A model generated the notes under the pieces. It was given only the letters and a program-made list of their open reading frames with translations, made no database searches and had not been told where the DNA came from. This document shows positions 34,269-43,375 of a stretch of 47,764 bases of DNA, one piece after another. Each line of letters opens with the position of its first letter. Position 1 is the first letter of the stretch. Source of the stretch: Roseibium sp. TrichSKD4. GTDB lineage: Bacteria > Pseudomonadota > Alphaproteobacteria > Rhizobiales > Stappiaceae. The stretch spans positions 1,119,776 to 1,167,539 of the forward strand of contig NZ_GL476320.1 in assembly GCF_000148725.1 (NCBI RefSeq), read 5' to 3'. Made by a program: the position numbers and the translations under genes.

Positions 34269-35716
34269 CCGGTTCGCTTGTATCGCAATCAAAAGTTCCG
34301 AAAGCCATTCGATCCAAGCTTGAGCACTATGCGTCCCTTCCGCTTGAGCTGATGCCCATGGGCATCACGACTTGGGATGCCGATCTGAAAATCGATTTTC
34401 TAAGCTCAAACTATCTGCGCCCGGCTTCGGATTTCGTGAAGCAAACGACCTTGGTTGGTGAGCGCATCACACAAATTGCCCAGTATCTTTTGCTCTTTAT
34501 TGGTGCGTTTCTCTTGCTGTTCGTGGGATATGTCTATCGTTTTTTTCTGTCGCCGATTTTTTCGGAAATGATCCGAATGCACAAACAGATCATTCAAGCG
34601 AAAGAACACGAGATGCACTACGAGAAACTACGTGTTCTTGGTCAAATTTCCGGAGGCGTCGCGCACGAATTCAACAATGTCCTTAACATCATTTCAGGTA
34701 ACGCTGAGATGGCTCGTTTGAAGAGTGGACCAGATGCAGAATGTGCGCGGTACGTGGATAAAATACTGGATACGTATATCCGCGCCGCAACTCTGACAGA
34801 CCAGTTGCTGATGTATTCTCGCCGGCGTCATTTAAATGAAGCACGTGTGTTCCTACCGGATTTTTTCGAAGGATTGGAGAAAACTGGTACGTCGCTGCTT
34901 GATGGCGATATCGCACTGACTATGAAATCAGATGCGGAAGTTACCGTTTTTGTTGATCCGGTTTTCTTTGAAACCTCTGTCCTAAATCTGGTTTCCAATG
35001 CTCGAGATGCCATCCTCATGGGAGGTGGCTCCCGCGTAAAGATTTTCTCCAGCGCAGATGGGGTAGGAAATGTGCGGATCGCTGTTGTCGACGATGGGCC
35101 AGGTATTCCGGAGAACGCCTTGTCGTTGGTTCGGGAGCCCTTTTACTCGACAAAAAGTCGAGGGCGTGGAACAGGACTAGGGTTGGCCATGGTGGAAGGT
35201 TTTGCGGCACAGGCAAATGGGCGGCTCGAAATTTCGTCTAAACCGGGACGCACAGAAGCAGCGTTGGTGCTACCGGTGGCAGAGCACTCAAGTCACACGT
35301 CGATGGCCTCGCACTTGGAAGCTGATGAAACTCAAGGGTTGTCGGGCAAACGTATACTTATCGTAGAGGACCGAATAGACGAATTTGGGTTCTTGACAGA
35401 ACACTTGCGCTCGGTTGGATGCAATGTCGATATAGCGAAAACTGTTGCAGAGGCGGGTGCCAAGCAAGGTGAGCTCTGGGATATTGTTCTGTGTGATGTG
35501 GACTTGGGTGAGGGCAGTGGGTTGGATGTGTATCGAAGCTTCCAGCACAAGAATGTACCGCCACCCTTCATATTCATGACTGGCAACATACCGAATGAAG
35601 CCATGCGGGATTCCGTGGTGCGGACAAAACAGCGAATTTTGATGAAGCCGTTTCGCATGATGGATATGATGGAAGCCATACAAAAGACGATCCAATCAGT
35701 GACCCCAACGAAATAG
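34250..35716 (+). CDS. Hybrid histidine kinase, main fragment (second membrane segment, kinase core, receiver)
   Basis: 488 residues if read from TTG 34250. Order: rest of the periplasmic sensor, a membrane segment at about 74-100, the phosphoacceptor helix GGVAHEFNN (His139), the ATPase domain with NLVSNARDA, DDGPGIP and GRGTGLGLAMVEG, and a C-terminal receiver with LIVEDRIDEF, phospho-acceptor Asp in LCDVDLGEGSG, MTGN and LMKPF. No output domain follows, so a separate phosphotransfer or response-regulator protein is needed; none is encoded here. The N-terminal membrane segment lies in the preceding frame. Overlap with the binding-protein gene upstream suggests joint periplasmic sugar sensing. 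All catalytic motifs are intact, so the gene has not decayed apart from the T-run. Confidence 0.88.
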   Translation: MLDDRITGSLVSQSKVPKAIRSKLEHYASLPLELMPMGITTWDADLKIDFLSSNYLRPASDFVKQTTLVGERITQIAQYLLLFIGAFLLLFVGYVYRFFLSPIFSEMIRMHKQIIQAKEHEMHYEKLRVLGQISGGVAHEFNNVLNIISGNAEMARLKSGPDAECARYVDKILDTYIRAATLTDQLLMYSRRRHLNEARVFLPDFFEGLEKTGTSLLDGDIALTMKSDAEVTVFVDPVFFETSVLNLVSNARDAILMGGGSRVKIFSSADGVGNVRIAVVDDGPGIPENALSLVREPFYSTKSRGRGTGLGLAMVEGFAAQANGRLEISSKPGRTEAALVLPVAEHSSHTSMASHLEADETQGLSGKRILIVEDRIDEFGFLTEHLRSVGCNVDIAKTVAEAGAKQGELWDIVLCDVDLGEGSGLDVYRSFQHKNVPPPFIFMTGNIPNEAMRDSVVRTKQRILMKPFRMMDMMEAIQKTIQSVTPTK

Positions 35717-35729
35717 TCGCCTTTGAACT

Positions 35730-36992
35730 TCAATTAGATGCAATACCAAAAGGCATTTTTGACTTGGCATCACGGTACCATTCGATGATGGTCTGTCGCT
35801 CGCTGGTTTCCATATGCGAAACATTTGCAGGCGGCATGGCGTTTGTGACACCCGCCTGAAGGTAAATTTCATTCGCTGCAGCGACAATATCTGCTTTTGT
35901 TTCCAGAACGACACCCTTGGGTGCCCAATAAATGCCCTCATAATAGGGTTCGCGCGCATGGCACATCGCACAGCGTCCCGGAACAATTGCCATCACATCA
36001 TCCATATGCGCTGCGTTAGCGAAGACTTGTTCAGTCTTGGTTAGTGGTCGGTTCTCGGAGTGGTCATAGCTATCGTCGGACCATAGCGGTGCCATGCTCA
36101 GTTGAATAATGAGAATGAAGAGGATTGCGGTAACCGCCCAAGTCCATGTGGGATTTCCTGCGCGAGCATGCTTTGTATTGAAGTAGATCCGAATGGTGAC
36201 GCCCATCAGAAACACAAGCGCTGCAATCACCCAATTGTACTCCGATGCGAAGGCAAGAGGATAGTGATTGCTCAGCATCAGGAACACGACTGGCAATGTC
36301 AGATAGTTGTTGTGGGTGGACCTTAGCTTCGCGATTTTGCCGTATTTCGCGTCGGGCTTGCGACCGGCGATCAGGTCGGCAACGACGATCTTTTGGTTTG
36401 GAATAATGATGAAGAAGACATTCGCAGTCATGATTGTGGCTGTGAAAGCGCCCAGATGCAGCATCGTTGCCCGGCCGGTAAACACCAGATTGTAGCAATA
36501 CCCCATGGCCACAAGCAGACCGAACAGCAAGATCATGAGCAGGGTCGGTTTTTCAGCCAGACCGGATTTACAGAGGAAGTCATAAACCAGCCAGCCGATC
36601 GTCAGCGACGCGGCTGAGATCAGAATCCCTTGCCACAACGCAAGGTCGGTTTTTTCCGGATCAAGCAGATAGAGCTCGCCGCCGACCCAATAAATGATCA
36701 TCAGGAGTGCAACGCCTGAGAGCCAAGTCGAATAACTCTCCCACTTAAACCATGTCAGGTGGTCGGGCATGTTTGCCGGGGCAACGAGGTATTTTTGGAT
36801 GTGGTAGAACCCACCGCCATGCACTTGCCATTCTTCTCCATGCGCGCCTTCTGCCAAGTCGGGTGTCTTGCGCAAGCCAAGGTCCAGAGCCACAAAGTAA
36901 AAAGAAGACCCGATCCAGGCGACCGCAGTTATGACGTGGAGCCATCGAACAGCAAAAGCTAGCCAATCCCAAATGATGGCGATATCATACAT
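35730..36992 (-). CDS. puuD: Membrane urate oxidase PuuD with C-terminal cytochrome c domain
   Basis: 420 residues from ATG 36992, which has GGAGG upstream; the frame is open 22 codons further. The N-terminal part has about eight membrane segments (family once called DUF989) with WLHVITAVAWIGSSFYF and HGGGFYHIQKY. The C-terminal periplasmic cytochrome c domain has the haem site CAMCH (residues 341-345) and a likely axial Met in TNAMPP. PuuD oxidises urate to 5-hydroxyisourate and passes electrons to the respiratory chain. It continues the pathway begun by XdhABC at the left end of the window. It is divergent from a LysR gene. Confidence 0.95.
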   Translation of the reverse strand: MYDIAIIWDWLAFAVRWLHVITAVAWIGSSFYFVALDLGLRKTPDLAEGAHGEEWQVHGGGFYHIQKYLVAPANMPDHLTWFKWESYSTWLSGVALLMIIYWVGGELYLLDPEKTDLALWQGILISAASLTIGWLVYDFLCKSGLAEKPTLLMILLFGLLVAMGYCYNLVFTGRATMLHLGAFTATIMTANVFFIIIPNQKIVVADLIAGRKPDAKYGKIAKLRSTHNNYLTLPVVFLMLSNHYPLAFASEYNWVIAALVFLMGVTIRIYFNTKHARAGNPTWTWAVTAILFILIIQLSMAPLWSDDSYDHSENRPLTKTEQVFANAAHMDDVMAIVPGRCAMCHAREPYYEGIYWAPKGVVLETKADIVAAANEIYLQAGVTNAMPPANVSHMETSERQTIIEWYRDAKSKMPFGIASN

Positions 36993-37099
36993 TTTGCGTT
37001 TCCTCCCATAGATCGGCTGCACATTATCCCGAATCTGAATTACCTTGTATCTCAACAAAATCCGAGCAGCTTCAAAAATAACGGAAAAATGGGCGACGA

Positions 37100-38053
37100 A
37101 TGGCCTACCTTGAAAACATCCGCACGTTCATAAGGGTCTATGAACTGGGTAATATGTCAGCAGCTGCGCGGGACCTTCGAATTTCATCAGCTGTCGCGTC
37201 GTCGCGGATTTCCCAACTTGAAGAACATCTAAATGTTCGGCTGTTTCAACGCACCACGCGCGCCTTGAGTCCGACGGAACAGGGGAACCTGTTTTACAAC
37301 GGCGCTGTAAAGATCATTGATGCAGTTGAGGAGGCGGAAGCGGAAATTTCGAATGTGACCCGGCAGCCAAGAGGAACCTTGTTCATTGCTGCGCCGATTG
37401 GGCTCGGGCAGCGTTTCTTGGCACCGTTGATTCCGCTGTTCAAGAATGACAATCCACTTATTGATATTCGCCTCCGGCTGTCAGATCGTAAGGTTGATCT
37501 AGCAGGTGAAGGACTCGATGCGGCTTTCTTTTTGGGAGTGCCAGAAGATTCCTCCCTTCGCATTCGAAAAGTGGCGGATTGTGATCGTGTCTTGTGCGCG
37601 TCGCCCGCGTATCTGGAACGCAAAGGGGTGCCGAAGACCAGCGAGGAGCTGGTGGATGGAACCCATGATTGCCTCAATATTCGCTATCCCGGGGCGCCCG
37701 AGTTCCAGTGGATGTTGCAAAGCCAATCCGGTGTAAAGAAGGTCGCCGTGCGCGGCCCATTTGAATCGGATCACGGAGATGTCCTCACCAGTTGGGCGCT
37801 GGATGGTCATGGCATCATCCTCAAGCCGGTATTCGAGGTCGCCGAACACCTATCCAATGGAGCGCTACGAACGGTTCTAGAAAATGAGCCGCCAGTTCCA
37901 GTCCAGATGGCTTTCCTGTACACGCACAAGAAATATCAGGACCCGAAAGTTCGGCTCTTTATAGATTTTGTCGTGCCTCATATTGAAAAGGCATTGAAGG
38001 CGTCGGTTGAACAGGTGCGGGTCGAAAGCGAAGCACCTTCAAATATCACCTGA
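37100..38053 (+). CDS. LysR-family transcriptional regulator of the urate/allantoin genes
   Basis: 317 residues. The N-terminal HTH includes NMSAAARDLRISSAVASSRISQLEEHL followed by RLFQRTTRALSPTEQG. The C-terminal part is a periplasmic-binding-like effector domain (LFIAAPIGLGQRFLAPLIPLF and later WALDGHGIILKPVFEVAEHL). It is divergent from puuD with a 107-base gap, the common layout for a LysR protein that controls its neighbour. The puuE-uraD fusion follows 80 bases downstream on the same strand. Effector (perhaps a purine breakdown intermediate) is unknown. Confidence 0.92.
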   Translation: MAYLENIRTFIRVYELGNMSAAARDLRISSAVASSRISQLEEHLNVRLFQRTTRALSPTEQGNLFYNGAVKIIDAVEEAEAEISNVTRQPRGTLFIAAPIGLGQRFLAPLIPLFKNDNPLIDIRLRLSDRKVDLAGEGLDAAFFLGVPEDSSLRIRKVADCDRVLCASPAYLERKGVPKTSEELVDGTHDCLNIRYPGAPEFQWMLQSQSGVKKVAVRGPFESDHGDVLTSWALDGHGIILKPVFEVAEHLSNGALRTVLENEPPVPVQMAFLYTHKKYQDPKVRLFIDFVVPHIEKALKASVEQVRVESEAPSNIT

Positions 38054-38133
38054 AATTCAAAAGCGAATTCTGGTTTATACAGTTGCTGAACCCATATTGG
38101 CCGTGGGCTTGGGATGGTGAGGGAGACAGCAAG

Positions 38134-39549
38134 GTGTCGCGATATATTAGAAACATGCGAGGCTATGGTCCGAATCCGCCGGATCCAAAATGGCCGAACA
38201 ACGCTAGGGTCGCTGTTCAGTTTGTTCTCAATTATGAAGAAGGTGGCGAAAACTGCGTGCTTCACGGAGATTCGGCTTCTGAAGCCTTCTTGTCTGATAT
38301 TCCGGGGGCTAGCCAATGGGCTGGGCAGCGCCATTGGAATATGGAGTCCATCTACGAATATGGCGCCAGGGCCGGTTTTTGGCGGATCCATCGGCTGTTC
38401 ACCCGCGCCAATATACCGTTGACAATTTACGGCGTTACAACTGCGCTCGCCCGCAGTCCGGAACAGCTTGAGGCCATGAAGGCGGCGGGTTGGGAAATTG
38501 CCAGCCACGGCCTTAAATGGGTCGAGCACAAGGACATGTCGGAAGAAGAAGAGCGTGCTTTGATCGCAGAAGCGGTCCGTCTTCACACCGAAGTTGTCGG
38601 TGAGCGTCCGCGTGGGTGGTATACGGGCAGATGCTCTGAAAACACCGTCCGTCTGGTGGCTGAGGAAGGTGGTTTTGACTATATTTCAGACACCTATGAC
38701 GACGATCTGCCCTACTGGCTCTCTATATCGGGTCGGGATCAGCTGATCATTCCATACACACTGGAAGCCAATGACATGCGGTTTGCAACGGCTCCAGGTT
38801 GGACGGATGGCAATGACTTTGCGAATTATCTGATTAATGCTTTTGACGAGCTTTATCTTGAAGGCAAAACAGATACGCCGAAGATGATGACGGTGGGGCT
38901 ACACTGCCGTTTGATTGGACGACCGGGCAAGTTGGCAGCGCTTCGTCGGTTCATTGAGCATATCCAGTCACATGAAAACGTCTGGTGTCCGCGCCGCATA
39001 GATATTGCCGAGCACTGGAAGGCTCTTCACCCACCTGGAAAAACGGTCCAGTCGAGCACCATGGATCGGGATGAATTTGTTTCAGTTTATGGCGGGATTT
39101 TTGAACACTCACCCTGGATAGCTGAACGCGCTCATGATCTTGAGTTAGGGCCAGCACATGATTGTGCGTCCGGCATGCATAACGCAATGTGCCGTATGTT
39201 TCGAACAGCCAATGAGCAGGAGCGTTTGGGCGTTTTGACAGCGCACCCTGATTTGGCAGGCAAACTGGCTCAAGCCGGGCGTTTGACTTCAGAAAGCACT
39301 TCGGAGCAAGCCAGCGCTGGTTTGGATATGCTAACAGACGAAGAGCGAGAGACGTTTACCCGCCTCAACAATTCTTATGTCGAGAAACATGGCTTTCCGT
39401 TCATCATCGCCGTTCGTGATCATGACAAGGCTTCAATCATGAAAGCCTTTCATCGGCGGATCGACAATGATCGTGAAACGGAGTTCACTGAAGCTTGCCG
39501 TCAGGTCGAGCGAATTGCGTATTACCGGTTGAAGGACCTCCTGCCGTAA
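38134..39549 (+). CDS. Allantoinase PuuE fused to OHCU decarboxylase UraD
   Basis: 471 residues from GTG 38134, with GGGAG eight bases upstream and the start MSRYIRNMRGYGPNPPDP typical of PuuE. Residues 1 to about 305 are the polysaccharide-deacetylase-like, cofactor-independent allantoinase (VNYEEGGEN, ASHGLKW, GWYTGR). From about 310 to 471 is 2-oxo-4-hydroxy-4-carboxy-5-ureidoimidazoline decarboxylase, with AHPDLAGKL (catalytic His) and LNNSYVEKHGFPFIIAVR. The fusion thus joins the step that yields S-allantoin to its ring opening to allantoate. Hydroxyisourate hydrolase, needed between PuuD and UraD, is not in the window. Confidence 0.94.
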   Translation: MSRYIRNMRGYGPNPPDPKWPNNARVAVQFVLNYEEGGENCVLHGDSASEAFLSDIPGASQWAGQRHWNMESIYEYGARAGFWRIHRLFTRANIPLTIYGVTTALARSPEQLEAMKAAGWEIASHGLKWVEHKDMSEEEERALIAEAVRLHTEVVGERPRGWYTGRCSENTVRLVAEEGGFDYISDTYDDDLPYWLSISGRDQLIIPYTLEANDMRFATAPGWTDGNDFANYLINAFDELYLEGKTDTPKMMTVGLHCRLIGRPGKLAALRRFIEHIQSHENVWCPRRIDIAEHWKALHPPGKTVQSSTMDRDEFVSVYGGIFEHSPWIAERAHDLELGPAHDCASGMHNAMCRMFRTANEQERLGVLTAHPDLAGKLAQAGRLTSESTSEQASAGLDMLTDEERETFTRLNNSYVEKHGFPFIIAVRDHDKASIMKAFHRRIDNDRETEFTEACRQVERIAYYRLKDLLP

Positions 39550-39559
39550 TAGCGGCAGG
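39540..39559. terminator. Hairpin between convergent puuE-uraD and GAPDH-like genes
   Basis: CCTGCCG and CGGCAGG form a perfect 7-bp stem around TAATAG, which contains the stop codon of the fusion gene. The following sequence is AT-rich but has no clean T-run, so termination is likely but not certain, and could serve both directions. Confidence 0.5.
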
Positions 39560-39564
39560 ATTAT

Positions 39565-40548
39565 TTATCGGGTAATCATCTTTTCCGCCATTTCGATCAT
39601 GCGGGCGGAGAAGCCCCATTCATTGTCGTACCAACCGAACAACCGAAGTTGATGACGACCGCTTTGCATGGTCTCAGGCAGGGCGATGATCAGCGACTCC
39701 GGGCGCGCTCTCATATCTGTTGATACAACAGGGTCATGTGTAAAGCCGACCACTTTGCTTTTAGAATAAGTCCCTTGAAGCCAAGAATTGATGTTCGTCG
39801 GCAGCTCTTTTTTGACAGTGACCGTCAGATCGACCGCTGACACACTGATGGTTGGGACGCGGACGGCAGAAGCGGTCATGCGGCCATTCAGATTTGGAAG
39901 AATTTCAGCAATTAGCCTTGCAGCGCTTGTTGTGGTCGGCACCATTGAGACCGCACCTGCGCGGCTTCTTTCCAAAGCACCTCTAGGCGCGTCAACCATG
40001 GGCTGGCTGCCGGTATAGCAATGGATGGTCGTCATGTGCCCATGCTCAATTTCGAGGCGATCATCCAGCCCCTTGAGCAATGGGGCCAGTGCATTGGTGG
40101 TGCAGGATGCATTGGAGACAATTTTCTCATCACCAAGATTATCCGCATTGGCTCCAAGCACGAGTGTTCTATTCGCAGCGAGCGAGGGGCCTGATATCAG
40201 CACCTGGCGTGCGCCTGACTTCAGACCGCGCTCTGCAATTTCTCGGGTTTGAGCCTTGCCTGTGCACTCCATGACAAGGTCGATCTGGGAGAGGTCGAGA
40301 ATGGAAATATCGGGTTCGGACGTGAAGGAAACACGCTGTCCATTGATCACAAATCCATCTGCGGACGCTTCAACAGAACCGGGATAAGGGCCAAATACAC
40401 TGTCATATTTAAAAAGGTAGAGAGCGGTCTCAAGACCGGCGATGTCGTTGAGCCAGATCGATTTGGGTTTGCGATCAGCAGGAAGGGCAAGGAGTTGGCG
40501 CAGAACGGTCCGGCCAATGCGACCGAACCCATTTATTAGCAAGTGCAT
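39565..40548 (-). CDS. Glyceraldehyde-3-phosphate dehydrogenase family protein
   Basis: 327 residues. Features are the Rossmann start INGFGRIGRTVLRQL, the active site SNASCTTN with Cys149, His176 in TTIHCYTGSQ, and the C-terminal WYDNEWGFS. All catalytic residues of phosphorylating GAPDH are present. It stands alone, without pgk, tkt or other glycolytic genes, and the sequence before Cys149 differs from typical housekeeping GapA. It is therefore probably a secondary paralogue or an erythrose-4-phosphate dehydrogenase-like enzyme. It is convergent with the puuE-uraD gene. Confidence 0.88.
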   Translation of the reverse strand: MHLLINGFGRIGRTVLRQLLALPADRKPKSIWLNDIAGLETALYLFKYDSVFGPYPGSVEASADGFVINGQRVSFTSEPDISILDLSQIDLVMECTGKAQTREIAERGLKSGARQVLISGPSLAANRTLVLGANADNLGDEKIVSNASCTTNALAPLLKGLDDRLEIEHGHMTTIHCYTGSQPMVDAPRGALERSRAGAVSMVPTTTSAARLIAEILPNLNGRMTASAVRVPTISVSAVDLTVTVKKELPTNINSWLQGTYSKSKVVGFTHDPVVSTDMRARPESLIIALPETMQSGRHQLRLFGWYDNEWGFSARMIEMAEKMITR

Positions 40549-40893
40549 GGCGAGGTCCGATTTCGTTAAGAAGCCTTTCCGCCTATCATCAAATTTGTTC
40601 GGGTAGGAAAAAACATTGTCTTCGATGACAATTCACCATGGGATGCGCACCGCGGAACCGGGATTTCTCGGTAATGTGCAATATGCGTGAACGCGATTGA
40701 AATGCTGAATGACGCGGTGCTGTGAGACGGTTGCCTCATATTCAATTGATTAACGGGTGTGATTTTTCACAATTCACGTTACGTCAAGTAATAATATGTA
40801 ACGATAATGTATTTCGTTATCGGTAATTCTTAGGTGTTTTGTTAATATTTGCATCTAGTCTCTCGCATACTGTTATCGGGAGATTAGTGAACC
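40549..40893. promoter_or_regulatory. Intergenic region with inverted repeats upstream of the chemotaxis receptor
   Basis: No gene is seen in these 345 bases. Two perfect inverted repeats adjoin: CGTTAC/GTAACG (40777-40782 and 40798-40803) and CGATAA/TTATCG (40802-40807 and 40817-40822). GTTATCGG recurs at 40816-40823 and 40872-40879, the second copy just before the ribosome site of the receptor gene. They may be operators for that gene; no matching regulator is known. Confidence 0.35.
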
Positions 40894-42600
40894 ATGTCGT
40901 TAGCTCGTTGGCCTCTGGCCCTCAAAATATTATCACCTGTTTGCGTTATCGCGCTTTTCACAGCAGCGCTCGCTGTCGTGTCGCTTTCATCCCTCAAGGA
41001 GGCGATGTTCACCGAGCGGATGGTGAAAATCGAAGATATTTCACAAACAGCCAAAAACATTGCTCAGCGCTATTATGAACTGGAACAGTCTGGTGTTCTT
41101 TCCCGTGAGGATGCACAAGCACAAGCGGTCAATGCAATCTCGGCCATGCGCTTCGAAAAAGGCACAAATTATATTTTCGTATTCGATTACGATGCGGTAA
41201 CGGTTTCCCATGTCAAAGAAAGCTTGATCGGCAAAAATCTTGCAAGTCTTGAAGATGCCAACGGTGTTCGGGTTATAACCGAACTCGTAGACCGCGCTCA
41301 AAATGGTGGTGGCACCTTGCAATATTTGTGGCCCCGGGCGTCCGGTGACGAACCGATTGAAAAATGGGGTTATGCAGTTGGTTTTGAGCCTTGGCAGTGG
41401 ATGCTTGGAACCGGTGTCTACATTGAGGATCTGAATTCGGCTTTCTGGCAACAAGCCATGGTGACTTTAACGTTGACCCTGCTCGGCGCTGTGGCAGCAG
41501 GTGTGATTGCGCTTCTCGCTATTCGCAGCCTTGTACGTCCTCTACGTGAACTCACTACCAACATGAGCTCTTTGGCTGATGGCAACACCGACATTGTCGT
41601 CGCCGGAGCGGAACGCGGCGATGAAATCGGCAAAATGGCCGCTGCCATGAAAGTCTTTGTTGCCAATGAAACGGCGCGCAAGGAACTGGAACTTCGTCAA
41701 AAAACGGATCAGGAATTGGCGGCTCAGACTGGCGAGCAAGTTCGCCGCTTGAGCCAGGATTTTGATAGCCAAATAACCGAATTAATGCAGACGATTGAGC
41801 TGTCAGTTGGTCATCTGAAAACCGCATCGTCGGAAATGATGATTGGCGCAGAACAGACATCTGAAAAGTCTGGCATTGTTTCCAAATCGTCTTCTCAGGC
41901 GTCCAGCAATGTCGAAACCGTCGCTGCTGCTGCTGAAGAATTGTCAGTTTCTGTCAACGAAATCCGCCGTCAGGTGCAATCCTCAAGCGAAATTGCAGCG
42001 AAAGCGGCAACTGAGGCTTCTGCGACCAATGAGCGGATGAATGGGTTGTCAGACGCAGCTGCGCGCATTGGTGAGGTGGTCACCTTGATTCAGGCGATTG
42101 CCGAGCAAACCAATTTGCTGGCCTTGAATGCGACCATTGAGGCTGCCCGTGCCGGAGAAGCCGGTAAGGGCTTTGCGGTTGTTGCAGCTGAAGTTAAAGA
42201 GCTGGCCAACCAAACGTCAAAGGCAACCGAAGAAATTTCCAGTCAAATTTCTGCCATTCAGGGCGAAACAGAACAAGCCGTCGGCGCGATTGGTGCCGTG
42301 ACTGACATCATCAGCACGATGAACGAAATTGCCTCCTCAATTGCATCGGCTGTGGATCAGCAAGGTGCAGCAACGCAAGAGATTGCACACAATGCTCAAC
42401 AGGCTTCGCAAAGTTCTGTTGAAGTGGGGCAGACCATTCACAGCGTTTCCGAAGCAGCTGAAAGCACCAAACAAACAGCTCATACAGTCGATGTTGCGGC
42501 AGTCGATCTAGAAGAAAATGCTGCTGATCTGCGCTCCAAAGTTTCGGCGTTCCTTGGTGGTGTCCGGGACCTGACAAGCCAAAAAGGTGAAGCAGCCTAA
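40894..42600 (+). CDS. Methyl-accepting chemotaxis protein with single-Cache sensor
   Basis: 568 residues. A membrane segment at about 10-30 and a second at about 190-210 flank a periplasmic single-Cache domain, recognisable by [21 protein letters not shown] and [23 protein letters not shown] linker follows ([22 protein letters not shown]). The signalling domain has the strictly conserved tip [28 protein letters not shown]. There is no C-terminal NWETF-type pentapeptide for CheR. Cache domains of this type often bind small organic acids; the ligand here is unknown. No che genes are adjacent. Confidence 0.94.
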   Translation: MSLARWPLALKILSPVCVIALFTAALAVVSLSSLKEAMFTERMVKIEDISQTAKNIAQRYYELEQSGVLSREDAQAQAVNAISAMRFEKGTNYIFVFDYDAVTVSHVKESLIGKNLASLEDANGVRVITELVDRAQNGGGTLQYLWPRASGDEPIEKWGYAVGFEPWQWMLGTGVYIEDLNSAFWQQAMVTLTLTLLGAVAAGVIALLAIRSLVRPLRELTTNMSSLADGNTDIVVAGAERGDEIGKMAAAMKVFVANETARKELELRQKTDQELAAQTGEQVRRLSQDFDSQITELMQTIELSVGHLKTASSEMMIGAEQTSEKSGIVSKSSSQASSNVETVAAAAEELSVSVNEIRRQVQSSSEIAAKAATEASATNERMNGLSDAAARIGEVVTLIQAIAEQTNLLALNATIEAARAGEAGKGFAVVAAEVKELANQTSKATEEISSQISAIQGETEQAVGAIGAVTDIISTMNEIASSIASAVDQQGAATQEIAHNAQQASQSSVEVGQTIHSVSEAAESTKQTAHTVDVAAVDLEENAADLRSKVSAFLGGVRDLTSQKGEAA

Positions 42601-42622
42601 AATCTACTCTCTACACCTTCAT

Positions 42623-42653
42623 AGCCCGCGGCTCTAAAGCGCCGCGGGCTTTT
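42623..42653 (+). terminator. Rho-independent terminator after the chemotaxis receptor gene
   Basis: AGCCCGCGGC pairs perfectly with GCCGCGGGCT around an 8-base loop, followed by TTTT. It starts 22 bases after the stop codon. Confidence 0.9.
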
Positions 42654-42736
42654 GCTTGCCAACGTGAAGAAGGAAGCACCTGATTTTTTGGAGCGAAGTT
42701 AATATCGCAGCCGACTTCCATCTGGGGTCTCAGAAC

Positions 42737-43096
42737 TTGATATCTGCTCTGATTTTGACTTCAGAGCGCGAGTGTAAGACTACCAATTTCATTTCTCAGA
42801 ACTGCAGTATTAGCTATCAGCCAAATGGATCGGTTCGACAACAGAACTATCACTTCTTCGCAGTCAATTCGCCTGAACGGTTAGTCATGCTGGAAGGTAA
42901 ATACAGAAACCAAGTCACGTCAAATGTCGGGCAGGACCTTCTCTTCAACCGCATTCTGACGGTGATCGCCTTCCCGCTCTTTGGTGTGTTCTTACTTTTG
43001 AAAGGGAAGGGGCAATCGCGCAGTGAGCCGGTGCGTCGAGCCGCTGAAGCCCGCCAGCCTGTCATTTTTGAGGCTGGAGATCATCCAGCAAGCTGA
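42737..43096 (+). CDS. Possible small membrane protein, unrecognised
   Basis: The frame is open for 119 codons from TTG 42737 and further upstream to 42668. No ATG start or convincing ribosome site is seen. One hydrophobic segment (ILTVIAFPLFGVFLLL) is followed by a basic, hydrophilic tail. It may be a real small protein with an unusual start, or a remnant whose 5' end has been lost. No family was recognised. Confidence 0.3.
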   Translation: MISALILTSERECKTTNFISQNCSISYQPNGSVRQQNYHFFAVNSPERLVMLEGKYRNQVTSNVGQDLLFNRILTVIAFPLFGVFLLLKGKGQSRSEPVRRAAEARQPVIFEAGDHPAS

Positions 43097-43271
43097 AATC
43101 ATAGCTCTGTTATAGGTGCTGCCAGCAACACTGGCTGACGATCCTATGGGCGACGGGTGTGGAACAATGGAATGTGGGGAGGTGGCGGAAGAGGTGACGG
43201 TTACAATAAATACATAATACGTTGTTTTTGTTTATGTAAAAGGCTGGATCAAAAGCAATATACCCGCTTTT
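43097..43271. other. AT-rich spacer left of the mobile region
   Basis: No gene is seen. A weak GCCAG/CTGGC hairpin is present at 43121-43135 without a T-run. The border of the phage-like region probably lies in or near this stretch, but no attachment site or tRNA end could be identified. Confidence 0.3.
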
Positions 43272-43341
43272 CTAAGCCGTTGCCTTGTAGTTGACCCTTG
43301 GTTGGGAAAGCATCCATTCCTCGATTTCATGCTCGTACCAC
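43272..43341 (-). pseudogene. C-terminal remnant of an AlpA-like phage regulator, cut by an IS3-family element
   Basis: The minus-strand frame reads QWYEHEIEEWMLSQPRVNY and a few more residues to a stop at 43272. This resembles the C-terminal end of AlpA-type excisionase/regulator proteins, in which a WxxxEVExWI-like helix closes the protein. All upstream sequence is replaced by the left end of the insertion sequence at 43342. The match is short, so the family call is tentative. Confidence 0.4.
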
Positions 43342-43365
43342 TGATCAGCCCCACCTGAGTGGTCC
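43342..43365 (+). repeat. Left terminal inverted repeat of the IS3-family element
   Basis: Begins TGATCAGCCCC and ends GAGTGGTCC. It matches the reverse complement of the right end with a few mismatches and one gap. The exact outer limit is uncertain by a base or two because no target duplication marks it. Confidence 0.65.
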
Positions 43366-43375
43366 GTTTTGATTG

